Shown: in pieces, positions 1-6,039 of the stretch
Layout: every line of letters begins with the position of its first letter
Numbering within the stretch: the stretch's first letter is position 1
DNA from: Candidatus Dadabacteria bacterium
GTDB lineage: Bacteria > J088
Length of the DNA: 6,123 nucleotides
NCBI GenBank assembly: GCA_003695505.1
Contig: RFIY01000312.1
Coordinates: forward strand, 1-6,123
Direction of reading: 5' to 3'
Notes under the pieces: generated by a model
The model's database searches: none
Told to the model about the DNA's origin: nothing
The model's input: the letters and a program-made list of their open reading frames with translations, nothing else
Position numbers and translations under genes: made by a program

Positions 1-342
1 CTCGCCCGACTCGGCGAGCCCGATGCCATCGGTCACGGCGTGCAATACGAGGGCCGACACACCAACCAGCACGGTGGCCGAGTGGACGCGATTGCTGACA
101 CCGTGGCGCAGGCGCTCGGCCAGCGTCGGCACGACCAGTCCACCCGCAAACAGCGGCAGCGCCGCGATGCCGATCGTCGCCCATGCATGCGGCAGGAACA
201 CGCCAAGAACGAGCCCCGCGACGCTGACGAGAATCAGGCCATCGAGAAAACGCAGGATCTGGCGCCGCTCACCGACAATGCGCAGCGTCAGCGGCCCGAC
301 GAACAGCGCGGCGAGCGCGAGAAACAGCAGATTGAAGCCCAT
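1..342 (-). CDS. ZIP-like polytopic membrane protein, 3' end beyond window
   Basis: The open frame runs from ATG at 342 through the window edge, giving 114 residues without a stop. The protein is strongly hydrophobic, with likely membrane segments at about residues 3-21, 33-52, 55-72 and 88-105, separated by short basic loops. The last segment contains LHAVTDGIGLA (H101, D105, G106), which resembles the metal-binding H-x3-[ED]-G helix of ZIP-family divalent metal transporters; H52 lies at the end of an earlier helix. I infer a divergent ZIP-like permease, possibly for metal transport, but one motif in a partial sequence is thin evidence. ATG at 342 is the first possible ATG in this frame, because an in-frame TGA lies shortly upstream; no clear ribosome binding site is visible. 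It starts 37 bases after the HIT gene on the same strand, so it is probably the third gene of that operon. The coding assignment is firmer than the family. Confidence 0.7.
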   Translation of the reverse strand, partial: MGFNLLFLALAALFVGPLTLRIVGERRQILRFLDGLILVSVAGLVLGVFLPHAWATIGIAALPLFAGGLVVPTLAERLRHGVSNRVHSATVLVGVSALVLHAVTDGIGLAESGE

Positions 343-379
343 CCCGACATGGTGGCACAGGCTTCGCCGGAATGCACCC

Positions 380-727
380 TCAGCCGGGAGGCCAGCTCAG
401 CGTTCGCCCGGCGATGACGTGCAGATGCAGATGGAATACGGTCTGCCCGGCACGCGCGCCACTGTTGACGACAACGCGAAAGGCATCGCCATGACCTTCC
501 TGCTCCGCGACGCGCGCGGCGGCAAGCATCAGATGCCCAAGCAGCTCCCGATGCTCTTCTCCGGCCTCGGCCAGGCGGGCGATTGGCTCTCGCGGAATGA
601 CCAGCACATGCATTGGTGCGACGGGATTGATGTCGCGGAACGCGATGCAGTACTCATCTTCATATACGATGTCGGCCGGTAATTCTCCGCGAATGATCTT
701 GCCGAAAATGGTATCGTTGTCACTCAT
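380..727 (-). CDS. HIT-family (HinT-like) purine nucleoside phosphoramidase
   Basis: This 115-residue protein has the usual length of bacterial HinT proteins. The histidine-triad motif is HLHLHV (H99, H101, H103), with H101 expected to be the nucleophile by analogy with HINT1. The family's preceding asparagine (N88, in VVNSG) and the terminal WPPG are also present, and the N-terminal segment IFGKIIRGELPADIVYEDE is typical. Family members hydrolyse adenosine phosphoramidates and aminoacyl-AMP-like adducts in the cytoplasm; the physiological substrate here is unknown. The start at 727 is chosen because homology begins at MSDNDT, a GGAG lies 7 bases upstream, and the ATG overlaps the stop of the M48 peptidase gene as ATGA. 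A longer frame to 874 adds 49 low-complexity arginine-rich residues that are the out-of-frame peptidase gene, so it is not used. The overlap implies translational coupling to the peptidase gene. Confidence 0.95.
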   Translation of the reverse strand: MSDNDTIFGKIIRGELPADIVYEDEYCIAFRDINPVAPMHVLVIPREPIARLAEAGEEHRELLGHLMLAAARVAEQEGHGDAFRVVVNSGARAGQTVFHLHLHVIAGRTLSWPPG

Positions 728-2667
728 CCAGACGCTCCGTTGGAGGTGGTTTCCGGTTCCAGTAGTGCAGGCGGCAGCGGCACATGCAGCGCCGCATGTA
801 CGCCGCGTACGATTTCGTATTCTTCGACGCGTATGCGTCCGTCGCTTGCGGCGGCCGCCAGCAGGCCGCGGCAAAGCAGCTTCTTGCCGCGAAAATCGAC
901 GCCATCGAGGCGATCAACGGCATCGAGCACCGCCTGACCATCGACCGCCTCGCGTCGCCTCGGCGGCGCGACCGTCGTCCCGAACAACTCTTGCCAGCCT
1001 GCGATGTACGCGGCTTCGGCGTCGTCGTCGCCGTCCGCCCCGACCAGGGCCAGCCATGACAATACCGTATGAGCCGCATCCTTCTCCTGGGACAGCGCCC
1101 TCGCGCCAAGACGCATGACCGGATCGAGTGCATCCTGCAGGACGGCCCGCAACGCCAGGAGCAGACCGAGCTCGCGCGGCTCGATCACCCCGTCTGCACG
1201 AACGAGCGCCTCGGCGGCCTCAAGCAGCTCCTGCTGCCGATCCACGGTCAACCGGCGCAACTGCGGCGCCGCGAGCTCGATCAGTTGCAACGACGTACCC
1301 GCCGGCATCTTGCGCGCCGAACGAAACAGACCCGCGACATCGTGAATCTGCTCTTCTGCGTAACGCGCGCGCAACGCCTCGACCTGCGGCGCGCGACCCT
1401 CGCGTTGCGGATCGACGAACAGAGAGAGCACCAGCAATTCGGCTGGTTCTGGCGCGGCCAGCGCATTGCGAATGTCGTCGGGGAGGTCATCGATCAGCCG
1501 TTGTGCAGCCTGAAGGGCGGCAAGCTGCGGGTTGCCGGTCAGCACGTCGGGATCGAGTTGTTCGACGGCCGCAGTCGCCCCACCGAACCCGAGCATCGCG
1601 CCATCTGCACGTTCCCAGGCGGCGGACCAGCGGGCCGCCACCTGCGCCTCCTGATCGGGCCGGAACGTCGGATCGATGGCTGCAATGCGCTTTTCCACCG
1701 GCGGATGCGTTGACAACAGGTTGAACCAGATGCGACGGTGCAGGCTGAAAAACATGTGGCTGAGCTCTTCGGCCGAACCGTCGCGGATCTTGCTGCCGCT
1801 TTCAAGTCCGGCGATTTTCTTCAGCGCGCCGGAAATGCCCGCGGGGTTTCGCGTAAACTGCACGGCGGCCGCATCGGCAAGATACTCGCGCTGCCGTGAA
1901 ACCGCCGCCTTGATGACCCGCGCGAAAAACAGGCCGATATAGCCAACGAGCATCATCACGAGCGCACCAGCCATCAGCACCGGGATGCCACCGCCGCCGC
2001 GGCCACCACTGCGGCGCGTCCGCGGCTGCGCATATGCCATCATGCGCAAGGTGCGTTGCCCGATCAATGCGATCAGCAGGATCCCATGCAAAACGCCGAT
2101 CAGCCGAATATTGAGCCGCATATCGCCATTGAGAATGTGGCTGAATTCGTGGGCGATCACGCCCTGCAATTCGTCGCGGTTGAGCTGTTCCAGCGCCCCG
2201 CGGGTCACCGCGACCGCCGCATCCGCCGGCTCGAAACCGGCGGCGAATGCATTGATACCCGATTCCTTTTGCAACACATAGACCTCGGGTACAGGCACCC
2301 CCGAGGCCAGCGAAATTTCCTGCACGATATTGAGCAGGCGGCGCTCCCGATAATCCTTCGTACCTGGATCGACAAGTGTGCCGCCGACGGTGCGGGCCAC
2401 AAAACCGCCCCCCTGCCGCAACAACAAGATACGACTCAGTGAACCAATCGCAATGATCGCGACCAGGCCGAGCGAAATCCACGTCAACGGCTCGGCTTCC
2501 TGGCGTATCAGCTCCGCCAGCGGCAAGGGTTCCTGGCGGGTCGCGGACACAGCCCACAGATAGGCGCCGTCGAGCGTCACGACGATCGCCGCAACCGACA
2601 GCGCAAACAGAAAAATGGCCAGGCGGGTGCGCGCTCGCGCCCGATCTTGCGCCTCAAAGAAGTCCAT
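724..2667 (-). CDS. Membrane-anchored M48 (HtpX/Ste24-like) zinc metallopeptidase with TerB-like C-terminal region
   Basis: This 647-residue protein begins with two membrane helices (about 16-40 and 62-83). The M48 domain spans roughly 85-335: zinc motif HEFSH (H173, E174, H177), third-ligand motif REYLADA (E261), and a late STHPPVEKRI motif (319-328). Further hydrophobic stretches lie at about 188-206 and 229-251, separated by a glycine- and arginine-rich loop (216-227). This arrangement fits a membrane-bound protease with a cytoplasmic active site, as in HtpX. Residues 336-647 lie beyond a usual M48 domain. They are mostly helical and contain two similar pieces, ADGVIEPRE (491-499) and SDGRIRVEE (608-616), which match the acidic DGxI motif of TerB-like helical domains. 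Many M48 proteins of this type sit beside lemA; none is in this window. ATG at 2667 gives a normal N-terminus, with a weak AGGA 11 bases upstream. Substrates are unknown; membrane protein quality control is a family-based inference. Confidence 0.93.
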   Translation of the reverse strand: MDFFEAQDRARARTRLAIFLFALSVAAIVVTLDGAYLWAVSATRQEPLPLAELIRQEAEPLTWISLGLVAIIAIGSLSRILLLRQGGGFVARTVGGTLVDPGTKDYRERRLLNIVQEISLASGVPVPEVYVLQKESGINAFAAGFEPADAAVAVTRGALEQLNRDELQGVIAHEFSHILNGDMRLNIRLIGVLHGILLIALIGQRTLRMMAYAQPRTRRSGGRGGGGIPVLMAGALVMMLVGYIGLFFARVIKAAVSRQREYLADAAAVQFTRNPAGISGALKKIAGLESGSKIRDGSAEELSHMFFSLHRRIWFNLLSTHPPVEKRIAAIDPTFRPDQEAQVAARWSAAWERADGAMLGFGGATAAVEQLDPDVLTGNPQLAALQAAQRLIDDLPDDIRNALAAPEPAELLVLSLFVDPQREGRAPQVEALRARYAEEQIHDVAGLFRSARKMPAGTSLQLIELAAPQLRRLTVDRQQELLEAAEALVRADGVIEPRELGLLLALRAVLQDALDPVMRLGARALSQEKDAAHTVLSWLALVGADGDDDAEAAYIAGWQELFGTTVAPPRRREAVDGQAVLDAVDRLDGVDFRGKKLLCRGLLAAAASDGRIRVEEYEIVRGVHAALHVPLPPALLEPETTSNGASG

Positions 2668-2757
2668 CAGTGGTATTATCCTACAGATACGAGGCTGGCG
2701 GCATACAGCCCCGCGCCCCGCCCAACCCTGTTTACCGCTGCGAAAGGCCTGACGCCC
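2668..2757. promoter_or_regulatory. Divergent spacer, probable promoters for the M48 operon and lgt
   Basis: These 90 bases separate two genes that point away from each other, so promoters for both directions should lie here or just inside the peptidase gene. An AT-rich patch in otherwise GC-rich DNA, TGGTATTATCC (2671-2681), reads TATTAT on plus (2674-2679) and GATAAT on minus. Either could be a -10 element, but no convincing -35 stands at the right distance for either. The lgt ribosome binding site is probably AAAGG (2743-2747), 10 bases before its ATG. The promoter role is inferred mainly from layout. Confidence 0.35.
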
Positions 2758-3639
2758 ATGTTTACCTGGGATGTTTCACCGATTCTGATACAGCTCGGAC
2801 CGGTCACGATCCGCTACTACGGTCTGCTGTTTGTCTTCACGATCCTCGGTGGTTTTCACCTCTGGCGCTGGCAAATGTTACGCGGCGGCTACGACGAGGA
2901 ACTGGCGGAACGCTTTTTCTGGTGGGGTGTCATCGCCGTGCTCGTTGGCGCACGGGTTGGGCACGTCTGGTTCTACGAGTGGGATCGGTTCGTCAGGGAT
3001 CCGATCTACATCATCTACATCTGGCGCGGCGGACTGGCCAGCCACGGGGCGACCATCGGACTGATCATTGCACTGGTCGGTTTCGCCAAAAAGTACAAGA
3101 TCCATGTGCTCGAGGTCTTCGACCGCTTTTCGTTCAGCGCCGCGTGGGGATCCTTCATGGTGCGAATCGGCAATTTTTTCAACAGCGAGATCGTTGGCCG
3201 CGAAACCGACGTGCCATGGTGCGTCTACTTCCCGCGCAGCGTCTATGACCGCAGCCTGCCGCTGGACAAGGTACCGTGTCGGCACCCGAGCCAGCTCTAC
3301 GAAACGGCGATGGGCATTCTCGTACTGCTGACGCTCGTTGCCATCGACCGGAAACTGAAAGAAGATCGCCCGCGCGGACTGCTGGCGGCGGTCTTTCTGG
3401 TCATGTACTTCACATTCCGCTTCTTCGTCGAGTTCGTCAAGGCCTACCAGACGCTGGATCCGAACCGCTCACCACTGACGATGGGCCAGTATCTGTCGAT
3501 TCCGTTCATCCTGGGCGGCATTGGCCTGCTGATCTGGACGCTGAAGAACCGGCCACCTACGGTCGGCGCGGCGGCGGCCCCCCGCGCCAAGGCGGCACGC
3601 GGAACGAAGCGCGGCAAGACGAAGCGCAAGAAACATTGA
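2758..3639 (+). CDS. lgt: Prolipoprotein diacylglyceryl transferase
   Basis: Lgt transfers the sn-1,2-diacylglyceryl group from phosphatidylglycerol to the lipobox cysteine of prelipoproteins, the first step of lipoprotein maturation in the inner membrane. The 293-residue length matches the family. The N-terminus (SPILIQLGPVTIRYYGL) is characteristic, and the Lgt signature RIGNFFNSEIVGR (136-148) is present. By alignment with E. coli Lgt, H96 corresponds to H103, R136 to R143, N139 to N146, E144 to E151 and G147 to G154; R221 and E225 in RFFVEF match R239 and E243. About seven membrane helices are expected. The active-site loop reads GGLASHG rather than the GGMSFHG of E. coli. The C-terminus (about 276-293) is a lysine/arginine-rich tail, expected to be cytoplasmic. 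The start at 2758 is chosen by homology; a longer frame from 2647 would add 37 unrelated residues and overlap the divergent peptidase gene. It appears to be transcribed alone. Confidence 0.97.
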   Translation: MFTWDVSPILIQLGPVTIRYYGLLFVFTILGGFHLWRWQMLRGGYDEELAERFFWWGVIAVLVGARVGHVWFYEWDRFVRDPIYIIYIWRGGLASHGATIGLIIALVGFAKKYKIHVLEVFDRFSFSAAWGSFMVRIGNFFNSEIVGRETDVPWCVYFPRSVYDRSLPLDKVPCRHPSQLYETAMGILVLLTLVAIDRKLKEDRPRGLLAAVFLVMYFTFRFFVEFVKAYQTLDPNRSPLTMGQYLSIPFILGGIGLLIWTLKNRPPTVGAAAAPRAKAARGTKRGKTKRKKH

Positions 3640-3645
3640 TCCACT

Positions 3646-3670
3646 GGCGGAAGCCGAAGCCGTTTCCGCC
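3646..3670 (+). terminator. Weak hairpin just after lgt, possible terminator
   Basis: An inverted repeat GGCGGAA (3646-3652) and TTCCGCC (3664-3670) forms a 7-base-pair stem with an 11-base loop, starting 6 bases after the lgt stop. No T-run follows, so it is not a classical intrinsic terminator. Its position suggests a role in ending or stabilising the lgt transcript, but this is only positional evidence. Confidence 0.25.
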
Positions 3671-3749
3671 GACATCGCGGTCTGTATCTTCTTCCGCCTC
3701 ACCGCACCGGCAACAGGTCGACCCCAACCGTGTCGCACTCCGGACTTTA

Positions 3750-3763
3750 TTGATCTGGATCAA
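3750..3763 (+). promoter_or_regulatory. FNR/Anr-type operator, perfect TTGAT-N4-ATCAA
   Basis: TTGATCTGGATCAA is an exact match to the FNR/Anr consensus and is flanked by A and T, which extends the palindrome to six bases per arm. It lies in the intergenic region 67 bases before the start of the cytochrome b fusion gene and is the only perfect site I see in the window. FNR-family regulators sense oxygen through a [4Fe-4S] cluster and usually activate when bound about 41.5 bases upstream of the transcription start. That would place the start near 3798 and leave a leader of about 32 bases. No clear -10 hexamer is visible at the expected place. A T6 run (3764-3769) follows directly, so the site might double as a weak terminator for lgt, but the stem has only one G-C pair. 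Confidence 0.75.
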
Positions 3764-3778
3764 TTTTTTGTCGTGGAG

Positions 3779-3809
3779 AGCGGGTCACACTGTACGGGAT
3801 AGCCCCGCT
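3779..3809 (+). repeat. Inverted repeat in the leader of the cytochrome b fusion gene
   Basis: AGCGGG (3779-3784) pairs with CCCGCT (3804-3809) across a 19-base loop, ending 20 bases before the ATG at 3830. It overlaps the region where an FNR-activated transcript would begin, so it could be a second operator or chance in GC-rich DNA. No Shine-Dalgarno sequence is visible between it and the ATG. Confidence 0.2.
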
Positions 3810-3829
3810 TCCGACACTGTTCGCCCGCA

Positions 3830-5443
3830 ATGACCAACAGCCGACACAGCCCACATCCCGGCCCACCCCAATGGACGCGGAAGCCCGGTCTGTCCGAAAC
3901 GGTCGACCGTCTGCTGCGGCCGCTCGACTGGCTGTTCAACCGCCTTTCCGGATCGGCGCTCAACCCGTTGTACCAGACCGGCACCGTCGGTGTCGTCGCT
4001 TTTGTCGTACTCCTGGTGACCGGCATCTACCTGTTCATCTTTTACGAGACGGATGCACCGTGGGCATCGGTGCAGGTGATCAGCGCCGCGCCGTTCGGTG
4101 CCTGGATCAGGCGCACGCACCGCTATGCGGCCGATGTGTTCGTCGTCGCCGTTGTCCTGCACGCGATCAAGATGTTTGCGTCGGGCAAGTTCTGGGGGCC
4201 GCGAAGCTGGGCCTGGCGCACCGGTGTGATGCTGCTTGGCGCGCTTGTCCTCTGTGGTGTCTCCGGCTTCTGGCTCGTCTGGGATGCGCTGGCGCAGCAT
4301 ACGGCACTTGCCGCCGCGCAGATGATCGATCCGCTGCACGTGCTCCCCCAGTCCCTCGCATCCTTTTTTGCCGGACTCGACCCGGTGCCGCGCTCATTCT
4401 TTTTTGCGCTGCTGTTCGTCCACGTCTGCCTGCCGCTCGGCCTGATGCTGCTGCTGATGATGCACCTGCTGCGGCTTTCGAAACCACCGCTGTGGCCTCC
4501 CAGACCATTGCTGTTGGGCGCCGTGATTGGGCTGGGCATCGCAGCCGCTGTTCTTCCGCTGCCGCAGGTCCCGGAAGCCAGCGTCTTGCGCATCTGGAGC
4601 AAACTGCCACTCGACTGGCTGTACCTGTTCTGGGTTCCGGCGGCCCATGGTGGGGCGGGGATGCTCTGGCTGCTATCGCTCGGCACCACGGCGCTGCTTC
4701 TGGCCGTTCCAAAGTGGTTTGCGCCGAAACAGGACATTCCGGTCTCGACCCTGGATTCCAACCTGTGTACCGGCTGTGCCACCTGCTATGAGGATTGTCC
4801 CTATACCGCGATCACGATGATACCGCGCCCGAACCCCGATCCGCGCAAATCGCCGCTCGTCTCATCGATCGACCCGCTGAAATGTGTCGGCTGCGGCGTC
4901 TGTGCGGGATCCTGCGCCCCGATGAGCGTCGGTCCTCCGGCCCGGCGTGGACGCGATCAGCTCGCCTTGTTGCAGGAAGCCTGGCAGACCGTCGCCGCCA
5001 CCCCGCCACGGATTGTCGTCTTCGCCTGCCGCAATGGTGTCGAACCGGCACTCAGTGATGACAAACTCCCGCCAAACACCTGGATCTGGAGCGCGGACTG
5101 TACCGGCAGCGTACACGCTGCGATGGTCGAATTCGTACTGCGGCAGGGCGCATCCGGTGTCTGCATCGCGACCTGCCCGTCACGTGACGCGGGTTGCCGC
5201 CTCGGACCAAACCTGGTCCGCGACCGGATGTTGCACGGCCGCGAGGCCGAGCTGCGCCCCACCGTCGACGTCCGTCGACTGAGCATCGTTGATGCGGCAC
5301 GCACCGAGCCCGATGTCGTCCGTGCGGCCATTATGGAGCTCGAGTCGGTCATCGACAACCTGGACAATGCCGACCTGCGGGAATTGCGCGAATGGGATCC
5401 GACCTGCGAACCCGCCGACCCGGACGAGGTGCTGGCGCGATGA
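3830..5443 (+). CDS. Cytochrome b / 2x[4Fe-4S] ferredoxin / MvhD-like fusion, putative membrane electron-transfer protein
   Basis: This 537-residue protein joins three redox modules. Residues about 25-297 are a cytochrome b core. Helices lie near 49-71, 99-116, 130-150, 190-214, 227-245 and 262-292, and the haem-ligand pairs are H97/H111 and H198/H212, each 14 apart as in bc1-type cytochrome b. Residues 309-364 carry two clusters: C313, C316, C319, C323 and C352, C355, C358, C362. Residues about 393-468 resemble the hydrogenase delta subunit MvhD/FrhD, with C400, C424, C445, C449 and C456 and the typical CTGSVHAAMVEFVLRQGASG stretch. The rest (about 470-537) looks helical and acidic. Positive charges in the N-terminus, the B-C loop, the D-E loop and after the last helix put both termini in the cytoplasm. 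I infer electron transfer between a cytoplasmic partner, the Fe-S centres, two b haems and quinone. No Rieske protein, cytochrome c1, HdrA or hydrogenase gene is present. ATG at 3830 is the only start after an in-frame TAG at 3800, and no ribosome binding site is evident. It is probably under FNR control and coupled to the next gene. Confidence 0.9.
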   Translation: MTNSRHSPHPGPPQWTRKPGLSETVDRLLRPLDWLFNRLSGSALNPLYQTGTVGVVAFVVLLVTGIYLFIFYETDAPWASVQVISAAPFGAWIRRTHRYAADVFVVAVVLHAIKMFASGKFWGPRSWAWRTGVMLLGALVLCGVSGFWLVWDALAQHTALAAAQMIDPLHVLPQSLASFFAGLDPVPRSFFFALLFVHVCLPLGLMLLLMMHLLRLSKPPLWPPRPLLLGAVIGLGIAAAVLPLPQVPEASVLRIWSKLPLDWLYLFWVPAAHGGAGMLWLLSLGTTALLLAVPKWFAPKQDIPVSTLDSNLCTGCATCYEDCPYTAITMIPRPNPDPRKSPLVSSIDPLKCVGCGVCAGSCAPMSVGPPARRGRDQLALLQEAWQTVAATPPRIVVFACRNGVEPALSDDKLPPNTWIWSADCTGSVHAAMVEFVLRQGASGVCIATCPSRDAGCRLGPNLVRDRMLHGREAELRPTVDVRRLSIVDAARTEPDVVRAAIMELESVIDNLDNADLRELREWDPTCEPADPDEVLAR

Positions 5444-5955
5444 CGTTTCCACGCGCCATCATTGCGGTCATCGTGATGGCTGGACTCGTCACATTGACCG
5501 CAATGGCCTCGACGACGCGCAAGATCGAACCCGCGCCGCATGCCGAACTGCGCGTGCTGTGCCGCATTCACAATGCCTGGCATCGCGACTGCAAGGCACC
5601 CGACCCCGCAGAGATGGACGAGCGGCTCCGCCACATGCGGCCGCCGACCGTCTGCGAAATTACGGCGATTCCGTACCGACTGGACATCACGTTGCGCGCC
5701 AACGACAAGACGGCGACCGACCACACACTCAAACTCGAAGGCGACCCTGCGCACGAAAACCGCGGCCTCTACTGCGACGAACGTATTCTGCTCGAACCCG
5801 GGCAGACGGTCCGCATCGATGCCCGCATCGAGCCCGTTGCCGAGGGCTTTGCCGAAGCCATATCCGACGCGCTGGCCGCAGTGACCACACCCGCGGCCGG
5901 CGAAGTCATCGTCCTCGCCGTTCAGGACGAAGGTTTGCGTTTGCTGACGGAGTAG
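5440..5955 (+). CDS. Small exported four-cysteine protein of unknown function, coupled to the cytochrome b fusion
   Basis: I do not recognise this 171-residue protein. The start overlaps the upstream stop as ATGA, which implies translational coupling and fixes the start; a GAGG lies about 10 bases upstream. A longer frame from 5392 would only add residues inside the upstream gene. Residues 1-23 form a short basic N-region, a hydrophobic core (IIAVIVMAGLVTL) and TAMA before S24, a plausible signal peptidase I site, so the protein is likely periplasmic; an uncleaved anchor is the alternative. The mature part has exactly four cysteines (C41, C51, C72, C112), which could form two disulfides or bind a metal. 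There is no CxxCH, so it is not a c-type cytochrome, and no lipobox. From about residue 70 the pattern (CEITAIPYRLDITLRAND, TVRIDARIEP) suggests a beta-rich fold. By context I infer a periplasmic partner or assembly factor of the cytochrome b protein. Confidence 0.85.
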   Translation: MTFPRAIIAVIVMAGLVTLTAMASTTRKIEPAPHAELRVLCRIHNAWHRDCKAPDPAEMDERLRHMRPPTVCEITAIPYRLDITLRANDKTATDHTLKLEGDPAHENRGLYCDERILLEPGQTVRIDARIEPVAEGFAEAISDALAAVTTPAAGEVIVLAVQDEGLRLLTE

Positions 5956-6039
5956 CTGCCCTCATCGTCCCAACGGCGCCTCACCCTGGTCGTCAAGCAT
6001 GAAAACGCGGCGGCCGCAAGTGGTTGTGTGTTCAGATCT

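Noticed and set aside
23-682. A 219-codon plus-strand frame opposite the ZIP-like and HIT genes
   Set aside because: Its translation is low-complexity and rich in R, T and P, with no family likeness, while the opposite strand encodes a clear HIT protein and a hydrophobic membrane protein.
1802-2557. A 251-codon minus-strand frame inside the M48 gene
   Set aside because: It is an out-of-frame shadow of the peptidase, whose HEFSH, EYLAD and HPP motifs fix the true frame.
3749-3769. Reading the TTGAT/ATCAA palindrome plus T6 as the lgt intrinsic terminator
   Set aside because: The stem has six pairs with only one G-C, too weak for a usual intrinsic terminator; exact FNR consensus is the better explanation, though a minor terminating effect cannot be excluded.
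4957-5754. A 265-codon minus-strand frame opposite the fusion and exported-protein genes
   Set aside because: The plus strand has ordered cysteine motifs and an ATGA junction there; the minus translation has no recognisable domain or start context.
5440-5955. Possibility that the exported protein is a c-type cytochrome or thioredoxin-like protein
   Set aside because: Its cysteines are widely spaced (41, 51, 72, 112), with no CxxCH and no CxxC.
6013-6020. GCGGCCGC 8-base palindrome
   Set aside because: A short perfect palindrome is expected by chance in DNA this GC-rich, and nothing around it suggests a site or array.
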